DNA from: JBBATK01 sp046052705 | GTDB lineage: Bacteria > Bacteroidota > Ignavibacteria > Kapaibacteriales > NICIL-2 | Assembly (NCBI GenBank): GCA_046052705.1 | Contig: JBJOLU010000030.1 | Location: 1-23,386, forward strand | Length of the DNA: 23,386 nucleotides | Direction of reading: 5' to 3' | Shown: positions 6,566 to 13,793 of the stretch, piece by piece | How positions within the stretch are numbered: position 1 is the first letter of the stretch | Layout: the number at the start of each line of letters is the position of its first letter | Made by a program: the position numbers and the translations under genes | The notes under the pieces: model-generated | What the model saw: the letters and a program-made list of their open reading frames with translations, nothing else | Told to the model about the DNA's origin: nothing | Databases searched by the model: none

Positions 6566-6637
6566 CGGTTTTGTAGAATCTGCTGCGTCCGTTGCAAACG
6601 TGCCTTTTCACCAATAGCACTTCATGTGATCTCCGCC

Positions 6638-7990
6638 ATGTCGCAAAAGAACATCACCATTGTTGGAGCCGGACTTGTAGGCTCGCTGCTGTCTATCTAC
6701 TTAGCAAAACGCGGGCATACGGTTCATGTGTATGAGCGGCGTCCCGATATGCGCTCTGCGCGTATTCCGGCCGGACGTTCCATCAACCTTGCTATGAGCG
6801 ATCGCGGCTGGCGGGGCTTGGAACGCGCGGGCATTATCGACGAGATTAAGAAGATCGCTATTCCCATGACGGGCCGCATGATGCACGACGTCGGCGGCAA
6901 TCTTACCTATCAGCCGTACGGCGACGGCGATCAAGCTATTAACTCCGTTTCTCGGCGCGATCTGAACATCACGCTCATGAATTGCGCGGAGAACATGGAT
7001 AACGTGCATCTGCATTTTGATGAACGCGCAGTGGATGTGGCTCTGGACAAACCCTCCGTGGAGTTTGTGCACAACGTCACGGGCATTCATACCACGGTGG
7101 AAAGTGACGTGGTGATTGGTTCCGACGGTGCTTTCAGCGCTATTCGCGAGAAAATCATGAAGACCGATCGCTGCAACTACTCTCAAGAATATTTGGAGCA
7201 CGGATATAAAGAGCTTAGCATCCCGCCCGGTCCCAACGGCAGCTTCCAAATGGAGAAGAACGCCTTGCATATATGGGCGCGAAAAAGCTTCATGCTCATT
7301 GCTCTTCCCAATACCGACGGCACCTTTACCTGCACACTGTTCTATCCCTATCACGGAGAGAATTCTTTCGAGAATATCAAAACCGAGAACGATGTTATCA
7401 ATCTGTTCACGCGCGAGTTCCCCGATGCACTTGCCTTGATGCCCACGTTGGTGCACGACTTCTTTACCAATCCCACGGGTTCGCTTGCCACTATGCGCAC
7501 CTTCCCCTGGGTGTGGCGCGATAAAGTGGCTCTGATCGGCGACGCTGCTCACGCAATTGTTCCGTTCTACGGACAAGGCATGAACTGCGGCTTCGAGGAC
7601 TGCGTTACCTTCGCCGAGTGTCTGGACCGTCATCCGAACGATTGGACCGCCGCGCTGGACGAATACCAGCGCACCCGCAAGCCCAATGCCGATGCCATTG
7701 CCCAACTGGCTATCAACAACTTTGTGGAGATGCGCGACAAGGTGGCCGATGCCCGCTTCTTGCTGCGCAAGAAAATCGAATCGATGATGCACAAGGAGTT
7801 TCCCGCTCAATACGTTCCCCAATACACACTCGTGAGCTTTAGTCCGGATGTTCCCTATGCCGACGCCTACAACCGCGGCTTCACCAACGATGCTCTGCTG
7901 GAACGTATCATGGATCTGCCCGATATCGAGAACACGTGGAATACTCCACAGGTAAAGAACTTTATCGCCGATCTTCTCACAGCATCCTAG
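6638..7990 (+). CDS. kmo: Kynurenine 3-monooxygenase
   Basis: FAD- and NADPH-dependent hydroxylation of L-kynurenine to 3-hydroxykynurenine in the tryptophan-to-NAD pathway. 450 residues. The Rossmann dinucleotide motif GAGLVG is at 10-15. The second FAD motif is GSDGAFSAIR (161-170). The FAD-binding GDAAHAIVPFYGQGMNCGFED (301-321) is essentially the KMO family signature. Arg80 and the YQPYG segment match the region that contacts kynurenine in characterised KMOs. The C-terminal 100 residues are helical as in the family. The ATG at 6638 starts MSQKNITIVGAG; an in-frame GTG 12 bases upstream is less likely. nadC follows after 78 bases in the same direction. Confidence 0.96.
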   Translation: MSQKNITIVGAGLVGSLLSIYLAKRGHTVHVYERRPDMRSARIPAGRSINLAMSDRGWRGLERAGIIDEIKKIAIPMTGRMMHDVGGNLTYQPYGDGDQAINSVSRRDLNITLMNCAENMDNVHLHFDERAVDVALDKPSVEFVHNVTGIHTTVESDVVIGSDGAFSAIREKIMKTDRCNYSQEYLEHGYKELSIPPGPNGSFQMEKNALHIWARKSFMLIALPNTDGTFTCTLFYPYHGENSFENIKTENDVINLFTREFPDALALMPTLVHDFFTNPTGSLATMRTFPWVWRDKVALIGDAAHAIVPFYGQGMNCGFEDCVTFAECLDRHPNDWTAALDEYQRTRKPNADAIAQLAINNFVEMRDKVADARFLLRKKIESMMHKEFPAQYVPQYTLVSFSPDVPYADAYNRGFTNDALLERIMDLPDIENTWNTPQVKNFIADLLTAS

Positions 7991-8068
7991 CATTGTTAGT
8001 GCCTCTACTATCTCGGTCTCTGTTGCTTTCATTATCGCTTCAATTTCTTCACGGCATCACAACGCACC

Positions 8069-8926
8069 ATGCTCACACTTCTTCATGATTCCTCGGTTGC
8101 CCGCCTGGTGCAAATAGCTTTGCAAGAAGATGTAGGAACGGGCGATCTGACCACCGAACTCACTATCTCCGGCAGCGCCAGGGCACGCGCCGTGCTCCTG
8201 TGCAAGAGCGATGGTGTGGTGTGCGGCTTACCCGTGGCGGAACACGTGTTGCGAACATTGCACGACGATATTGAATTCACTGCGCGTTGTGCCGAGGGTA
8301 CACGTGTATCCAAGGGCACGGTGATTGCGGAAGTGCTAGGCAATGCACATGCAATTCTCTCGGGTGAACGTACCGCGTTGAACTTTATTCAACGCATGAG
8401 CGGCGTAGCCACCATGGCGCATGCCTTTGCATCGGCCATTGCTCATACCAACACAAAAATTCTTGATACGCGCAAGACCATTCCGGGATGGCGCTTACTG
8501 GACAAGTATGCGGCGCAATGCGGCGGTGCGGTGAATCATCGCATGGGATTGTTCGACATGATAATGATCAAGGATAATCATATCGCGGCGGCGGGTGGTA
8601 TCACCGGTGCTCTCGATGCGGTTCGATCTGAGTATGAGGAAGACCGAGTGCGCATAGAAGTTGAGTGCGACACTCTGCATGATGTTGTGGAGGCGCTCTC
8701 GCATGGAGGTTTTCACCGCATCATGTTCGACAACTTTTCGCCGGAACATCTGCGCAAAGGCGTGGAGCTGGTGGCAGGCACCAAAGAAACAGAGGCATCG
8801 GGTGGAATTACGTTGCAGACCGTACAACAGATCGCCGAAACCGGCGTTGATTATATTTCTACCGGAGCCATCACCCACAGTGCGCCCGCGCTGGATATCT
8901 CGATGGAGATTATGATTGGCGCGTAA
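8069..8926 (+). CDS. nadC: Nicotinate-nucleotide pyrophosphorylase (quinolinate phosphoribosyltransferase)
   Basis: Converts quinolinate and PRPP to nicotinate mononucleotide, CO2 and pyrophosphate, the step that joins de novo quinolinate to NAD synthesis. 285 residues, the standard length. Family signatures: EDVGTGDLTT near residue 20, ERTALNFIQRMSGVAT, DTRKTIPGWRLLDKYA, GGAVNHRMGLFDMIMIKDNH (residues holding quinolinate and PRPP), IEVECDT, and EASGGITL near the C-terminus. Partner of kmo just upstream, so the quinolinate probably comes from 3-hydroxyanthranilate rather than aspartate. The leader is pyrimidine-rich with no Shine-Dalgarno. The last 17 bases overlap the convergent DUF2520 gene. 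Confidence 0.97.
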   Translation: MLTLLHDSSVARLVQIALQEDVGTGDLTTELTISGSARARAVLLCKSDGVVCGLPVAEHVLRTLHDDIEFTARCAEGTRVSKGTVIAEVLGNAHAILSGERTALNFIQRMSGVATMAHAFASAIAHTNTKILDTRKTIPGWRLLDKYAAQCGGAVNHRMGLFDMIMIKDNHIAAAGGITGALDAVRSEYEEDRVRIEVECDTLHDVVEALSHGGFHRIMFDNFSPEHLRKGVELVAGTKETEASGGITLQTVQQIAETGVDYISTGAITHSAPALDISMEIMIGA

Positions 8927-9914
8927 GCGCGCCTTCCAGATACACCCGCAACTCGTTATACACAGACGCATCAATCAACTTCGTGCGAGCAGCGTAGTCG
9001 GCCGTTACCAATCCCATAAGCACATAGGCACGAAGCAATTCACGCTCACCGGCCTGCTTCATGGCGTCCACATGCTTGCGCACGGTTTGTACGTCGCCCC
9101 GCGCTATGGGTCCGGTAAGCGGCGGAGCGGAGTCTCGCGCAATCCACATGGAAGCATTCTCCATGGCCGTGCGCATGATGGGTTGCAAAAAATCCGTCGG
9201 TGAAATCTTCGCAGCATGAGCTGCCTGCCTAGCCACGGCAGCAACCGCCGTCAGATAATTCGATGCCACCACCGCAACACTGTGATAAATCTCTTTGCGC
9301 TGCACCGTTTCGGGGCCAAGTATCACCGGCGTTCCGCCCACACAGCGCACCGCGTGAGCCGCTCGCTGCGCGCATTCCGGCGGTGATTGCTCGGAGCACT
9401 CAATACCCCACGCAATACCATGGATCAAGCGCTCGCTCACATAGGGAAATGTTTGAAAAGGATGCATCGCAGCCGTGAGCACGCCCGTACGAATCACAGG
9501 TTGAAGTTCATTGGAATGCAGTGCGCCTGAACAATGCGTCACCAAAACGCAAGGTGAATGCTGAGTATGACTCTCCCACAGTGCAGATGTGCCAAGCTCT
9601 GCAGCGGCAGCAGCAATCTGTGCATCGGGAGTGCAAATAGCAATCCAATCGGGAAGCGAATCAATGTCGGCACCGGATGCAAACACCGGCACCGAGGGAA
9701 ATGCCATGCGAGCTTCACTGCGGCGCTGCTCGGAGCGAGCTACAATCCACCCTAAGTGTCCGCGCGCGTGCAGGGCCAGAGCAATACTCATTCCCACTTT
9801 GCCGGCACCAATCACTCCCGCGCGAAGCTCGGGCGTATAGCCCGTGTACATACCCGGCGCAGTAGGCTCCGCAAAGGGAAACGATTGGTGTAGCTGTAGT
9901 TCGTGAGACGACAT
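8910..9914 (-). CDS. Rossmann-like / DUF2520 oxidoreductase-like protein
   Basis: 334 residues from ATG 9914. The N-terminal NAD(P)-type Rossmann domain has AGVIGAGKVGMSIALALHARGH (about 32-53) with a GxGxxG turn, and the wording CTPDAQIAAAAAELG fits this family. The C-terminal helical DUF2520 domain carries the conserved LTAAMHPFQTFP, KEIYHSVAVVASNYL and LTGPIARGDVQTVRKH segments. The fold is that of 6-phosphogluconate dehydrogenase/F420-dependent reductases, but no substrate is established for the family. In-frame alternatives are TTG 9983 (overlapping cysS) and ATG 9851 (just before the Rossmann domain). It follows cysS by 38 bases in the same direction and converges on nadC with a 17-base overlap. 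Confidence 0.87.
   Translation of the reverse strand: MSSHELQLHQSFPFAEPTAPGMYTGYTPELRAGVIGAGKVGMSIALALHARGHLGWIVARSEQRRSEARMAFPSVPVFASGADIDSLPDWIAICTPDAQIAAAAAELGTSALWESHTQHSPCVLVTHCSGALHSNELQPVIRTGVLTAAMHPFQTFPYVSERLIHGIAWGIECSEQSPPECAQRAAHAVRCVGGTPVILGPETVQRKEIYHSVAVVASNYLTAVAAVARQAAHAAKISPTDFLQPIMRTAMENASMWIARDSAPPLTGPIARGDVQTVRKHVDAMKQAGERELLRAYVLMGLVTADYAARTKLIDASVYNELRVYLEGALTRQS
8918..8933. terminator. GC-rich hairpin in the nadC/DUF2520 3' overlap
   Basis: GGCGCG (8918-8923) and CGCGCC (8928-8933) form a perfect 6-bp stem with a four-base loop that includes the nadC stop codon. It lies where two genes converge and could slow polymerase from both sides. There is no U-run, so it is not a canonical intrinsic terminator. 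Confidence 0.3.
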
Positions 9915-9952
9915 GTGCTGCGGTGATGATTGGAAAAAATTCTTCGCTGAAC

Positions 9953-11428
9953 TTAGGATGCACTTGCGGGCTCCAGATCCCAACCATCTTTTCTATCCTT
10001 CATCACCCATCCCGCTGCTGCGATTTCCGCACGCAGGGCATCGGCCTCTGTAAAGTTGCGCGCCTGTTTGGCTTCCCAACGCTGCTGGGCCAGTTGCTTC
10101 ACGTCGTCCGGTATTGCCAACTGTTCCTTTGCAGGAGCGGCACCAATGGTCCACACGGCAAACACACCGTTGAGTTCACGGAAAAAATCCAACACGGCTG
10201 CACGTGAGTGTGCATCAAGTGTAGATGCTTTCATCGTAGCAATACCACTGAACAAGGCAGCCAATGCCTTTGGAGTGTGAAGATTATCCGCAAGAGCGCT
10301 GAACACGGATGCTCGCAGCGCAGCAGCATCGAACGAGTCTGTGCCCTGCGCGTCCCACACACTGTAGATCAGGTCTTGAACGCGCGCCCGCGCCTTGGCT
10401 GCGGCTGCCAGGCCATCGAAGGTAAAGTTCAGTACGGATGTGTAGTGGCCGGACATCAAAGCATAGCGGAGGTCCAGCGGATCGCAGCCCTTGGCTATAA
10501 GATCACGTAACGTGAAATAGTTGCCCAGCGATTTGGACATCTTCTTTCCTTCCACTTCCAGGAATTCGTTGTGGCACCACATTCGCGCAGGATCCGTTCC
10601 GTACCCTGCTTCGCTTTGCGCAATCTCGTCCTCGTGGTGCGGGAATCGCAAATCCACACCGCCGGTGTGAATGTCGAAGGGAAGACCAAGTAGATCCTTG
10701 CCCATTGCCGAGCACTCAATGTGCCAGCCCGGACGACCGCGCAGATTCACCTCTGCGCCTTGAAAGTTCACGACAAAGTCCCACGCGGGCTCGCCGTCTT
10801 TTTGTGCTTTCCACAACACGAAGTCGCTCACGCTGTCGCGCTCGTATTCATCGGCATCGATTCGCACACCATCGCGAAAGTTCTCGGTGTCTACAGCAAA
10901 CAACCGGCCGTACTCCGCTTGAGTGCGCCATGCACGCAAATCGAAGTACACACTGCCGTCTGCCACATAGGCCACTCCACGCTCCATGATGCGGCGAATC
11001 AGATCCTGCATTTGAGGAATGAACTCGGTGGCCCGAGGCATGGCCAATAGATGCTCGGGGCTGATGCCCAACGTGGAAATGTCTTCTATAAAGGTCTTGG
11101 AATAAAACTCCGTGAAGGCGCGCAGGTTGCCAAGCGCATCGCTTGTTTGCTCGCCCATACCCGGCTGCCAATGCTCGCTTCCGGGAGCGCTGTCGCGAAT
11201 GGTTTTGTCATCGATATCGGTGATGTTCATCACCCATTGCACATCGTATCCGCCCACCACTCGGCATACGCGCTGCAGCAGATCGGCCGCCAAAAACGAG
11301 CGCATGTTCCCAATGTGTGCATGGTTGTACACAGTGGGACCGCACGAGTATATGCGCACCAAACCATCGCGCAGAGGAACAAGTTCCTCCACGCTCTTGG
11401 AAAGAGTATTATAAAGTTTGATTGTCAT
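9953..11428 (-). CDS. cysS: Cysteinyl-tRNA synthetase
   Basis: Class I synthetase charging tRNA-Cys. 491 residues from ATG 11428 (MTIKLYNTLS); the upstream in-frame start at 11464 would overlap the promoter box. HIGH-type motif HIGN at 38-41 and KMSKS at 296-300. Zinc ligands are Cys29 (YSCGPT), Cys239 (WHIECSAM) and the His-Glu pair in FPHHEDE (264-267). The C-terminal anticodon region ends with the W-containing GWVMKDRKDGWDLEP segment. It has its own promoter-like box 33 nt upstream and a triple repeat beyond that. It is followed after 38 bases by the DUF2520 gene and lies downstream of rnr by 155 bases. Confidence 0.97.
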   Translation of the reverse strand: MTIKLYNTLSKSVEELVPLRDGLVRIYSCGPTVYNHAHIGNMRSFLAADLLQRVCRVVGGYDVQWVMNITDIDDKTIRDSAPGSEHWQPGMGEQTSDALGNLRAFTEFYSKTFIEDISTLGISPEHLLAMPRATEFIPQMQDLIRRIMERGVAYVADGSVYFDLRAWRTQAEYGRLFAVDTENFRDGVRIDADEYERDSVSDFVLWKAQKDGEPAWDFVVNFQGAEVNLRGRPGWHIECSAMGKDLLGLPFDIHTGGVDLRFPHHEDEIAQSEAGYGTDPARMWCHNEFLEVEGKKMSKSLGNYFTLRDLIAKGCDPLDLRYALMSGHYTSVLNFTFDGLAAAAKARARVQDLIYSVWDAQGTDSFDAAALRASVFSALADNLHTPKALAALFSGIATMKASTLDAHSRAAVLDFFRELNGVFAVWTIGAAPAKEQLAIPDDVKQLAQQRWEAKQARNFTEADALRAEIAAAGWVMKDRKDGWDLEPASAS

Positions 11429-11461
11429 GTTGATTGGCTCGGTGTTTGGCTCATTGCGCTG

Positions 11462-11469
11462 CAAAAATA
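11462..11469 (-). promoter_or_regulatory. -7 promoter box of cysS
   Basis: The minus strand reads TATTTTTG followed by CA, an exact TAnnTTTG match, 33 nt before the cysS ATG. The implied start is near 11455. The -33 region is not a TTTG and overlaps the first 13-bp repeat instead. Confidence 0.5.
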
Positions 11470-11488
11470 CCTATTTGCCATGGCACGA

Positions 11489-11527
11489 GGCTAGTAGCAG
11501 GGGCTAGTAGCATAGGCTAGTAGCAGG
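11489..11527. repeat. Three 13-bp tandem repeats upstream of the cysS promoter
   Basis: Units start at 11489, 11502 and 11515. The first 11 bases of each unit are identical (GGCTAGTAGCA) and only the last two vary. Each contains the dyad GCTA-N-TAGC in minus-strand reading. Centres lie at about -39, -52 and -65 relative to the predicted cysS start, so the array occupies the activator/repressor zone. A helical phase of 13 bp does not place all three on one face. It could also be simple replication slippage. Confidence 0.6.
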
Positions 11528-11583
11528 AGGCGCGGAAGCATGAATGACCGGCCACGCAGAGAAGCACCCGAGGCTGTAGGCGT

Positions 11584-13749
11584 CTATGCTTCGGGTTCGG
11601 CCAGTCGTAGATCGATAAGGCGCTTCTCCAATTGCACGCGTGCTATTTGCACACTCACCCGTTTACCGAAGCTGTACACTTCCTTGTTGCGACGTCCTAT
11701 CAAGCGGAAGTTCTGCTCGTCGTGGGTGTAATAGTCGCCCTTCAAATCGCGGATATGTAAAAGCCCCTCGGCATAGATATCATCGAGCAATACGAATACA
11801 CCAAAGCTGGTAACACCGGTGATCACTCCGTTCATAACATCGCCCACGTGTTTCTGCGCCATAAGCACTTGTGCAAGTTTGGACGAAGCGCGCTCGGCAT
11901 CGATAGCAAAGCGTTCTTGCACGGAGCAGTGATCCGAGATATCCTCTACTTGCTCACCGAGCGCGCGAAGGCGAGCATCGGAGGGCTTGGCAAGAGCATA
12001 CTCTTTGAGAAGTCGGTGAACAATTACATCGGGATAGCGGCGAATAGGCGAAGTAAAGTGCGTGTAATTATCAAAACCAAGACCGTAATGCCCCACGTTC
12101 TGACCGGAGTATCGGGCTTTGGCCATGGAACGCAGCAGCACTTGATTGATCACACCGGCTTCCGGACGCTCGCGCAGATTTTCCAGCAACGCGTTGATGT
12201 CTTTAGACGTCGGTTTCTTCGAGGGCAGTTTCGCGCCCAGCGTACGCACATACGAAAATGCCGCTTGCAGTTTCTCTACATCGGGATCGTCGTGAATACG
12301 ATACATAAACGGCACGGTGCGCTTTTGCTTCCATGCTTCGGAGATATTCACAATATGCTCGGTTACCGTTCTATTGGCTGCCAGCATGCACTCCTCTACA
12401 AGGCCGGTGGCATCGGAGCGGCGCTTAACGGTAGCACGGATGGGAAGCTTGTTTTCGTCGAGCACCCAACGCACTTCGCTGGTATCAAAATCAATTCCGC
12501 CCTGCTGGTATCGGTGATGACGCAGCGTGGTAGCAAGCTTGTGCAACGACAGCAAAAACTCGCGATGCGGATCGTCTGCACCATCAATCACACGCTGAAC
12601 TTCGTCGTAGGTGCATCTGCGCTTGGAGTGTATGATGGTCTCGTTGATACGGTAGTTCACCAGCTTGCCATGCGGAGTGAATTCCATAAACACACTAAAG
12701 GTAAGACGGTCTTCGTGCGGAACAAGCGAGCACACGTTGTTCGATAAAATTTCCGGAAGCATAGGAACCACGCGGTCTACAAGGTAGTAGCTGTTTGCGC
12801 GGTTCAGCGCTTCTTTATCCAGAAGCGAGCCCTCGGCCACATAGGTACTTACATCGGCAATATGCACGCCCAGCTCGGCATTGCCGTTTTCCAACACCGT
12901 GTAGGATAGTGCGTCGTCGAAGTCTTTGGCGTCGTCGGGGTCGATGGTAATAACAAACTCATCGCGAATGTCCACGCGCTTGGACAAATCGCGCACAGCT
13001 TTTGCCGATGCGTGGGCTTCGTCTTCAACCGCTCGCGGAAACGCAACGGGCAAGCGAAACTCTTTAACAATGGCATCGAACTCAACGCGCACCACGCCTG
13101 CACGGCCCAGCACTTCGGTAATCTCGGCTTCCGGATTCTTGTGAGGATTATCCCACTTTAAAAATCGCGCAAGCACTTTGTCGCCCACTTTAGCATCGTG
13201 GGTTTTGCGGGAGGAAATAAGAAAGTCGTGACGATAGAAATCTTCGTCGGGAACAAAGAAATAAAAGTCTCCATCCACCGAGAGCGTGCCGGCAATAGGT
13301 GCAGCACTGCGCTCCAGGATATGTACTACTTCTCCGCGAGGTTTTTTATTTGGCCGCAAAGCAAGGAGCTGCACTTCTACCGTATCTCCGGGAAGAGCAG
13401 TACCCATGTCGTGCTGCTTGATATGAATGCGCGGAAATTCTTTGTCGGAAGTTTCAACCACACCACTGGTGGGATGCTCACACACCAGAACTCCTACAAA
13501 CGAGGTTTTATCGGCCTTCGAAGCAAGTGTGTAGCGGCGGCGTGTGGTGCGGCGCAGAACGCCTTCGTTAATTAAAAGGTCTAACGCCGATCGTAATTCG
13601 TCGTGCCGCGGCGATTCGGCGGATATACCTACAGCTAAACCGATTTCGTTGATCTTCAACGGTACGGTGGAGCGCTTGACGGTATCAAGAACAAGATCGC
13701 GCACATCGCGCGATTGGCCGGGCTTAGAGCCCGAGGGTGATGATTTCAT
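11584..13749 (-). CDS. rnr: Ribonuclease R (RNB-family 3'-5' exoribonuclease)
   Basis: Processive degradation of structured RNA from the 3' end. 721 residues in the full RNase R order: an N-terminal winged-helix region (about 12-75), two cold-shock/OB domains (about 82-215), the RNB catalytic domain (about 258-590) and a C-terminal S1 domain (about 635-715, GDVMNGVITGVTSFGVFV). The catalytic acidic cluster DPDDAKDFDDA is at 270-280, and the HFTSPIRRYPDVIVHR segment is intact. Length and the winged-helix favour RNase R over RNase II. It lies 44 bases downstream of the GAF/GGDEF protein gene on the same strand, so the two are probably co-transcribed. No Shine-Dalgarno. Confidence 0.97.
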   Translation of the reverse strand: MKSSPSGSKPGQSRDVRDLVLDTVKRSTVPLKINEIGLAVGISAESPRHDELRSALDLLINEGVLRRTTRRRYTLASKADKTSFVGVLVCEHPTSGVVETSDKEFPRIHIKQHDMGTALPGDTVEVQLLALRPNKKPRGEVVHILERSAAPIAGTLSVDGDFYFFVPDEDFYRHDFLISSRKTHDAKVGDKVLARFLKWDNPHKNPEAEITEVLGRAGVVRVEFDAIVKEFRLPVAFPRAVEDEAHASAKAVRDLSKRVDIRDEFVITIDPDDAKDFDDALSYTVLENGNAELGVHIADVSTYVAEGSLLDKEALNRANSYYLVDRVVPMLPEILSNNVCSLVPHEDRLTFSVFMEFTPHGKLVNYRINETIIHSKRRCTYDEVQRVIDGADDPHREFLLSLHKLATTLRHHRYQQGGIDFDTSEVRWVLDENKLPIRATVKRRSDATGLVEECMLAANRTVTEHIVNISEAWKQKRTVPFMYRIHDDPDVEKLQAAFSYVRTLGAKLPSKKPTSKDINALLENLRERPEAGVINQVLLRSMAKARYSGQNVGHYGLGFDNYTHFTSPIRRYPDVIVHRLLKEYALAKPSDARLRALGEQVEDISDHCSVQERFAIDAERASSKLAQVLMAQKHVGDVMNGVITGVTSFGVFVLLDDIYAEGLLHIRDLKGDYYTHDEQNFRLIGRRNKEVYSFGKRVSVQIARVQLEKRLIDLRLAEPEA

Positions 13750-13793
13750 ATACGTGAAATGTGATAGGGGCGTCGGTTCGCAGCGGAGCGAAA

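Noticed and set aside
6372..6620. Upstream extension of the DinB-like protein to 249 residues
   Set aside because: The extra 83 residues show no family similarity and run through the promoter region and dyad. ATG 6371 gives the normal family length.
6701..8032. 443-residue open frame opposite kmo
   Set aside because: The plus-strand frame is an unmistakable kynurenine monooxygenase. The antisense product has no recognisable motif and no upstream signals.
11540..11731. Small ORF overlapping the 3' end of rnr
   Set aside because: Mostly antisense to the S1 domain of rnr; no ribosome binding site and no similarity seen.
11848..12747. 299-residue open frame opposite rnr
   Set aside because: Shadow of the RNase R catalytic domain, with no motif of its own.
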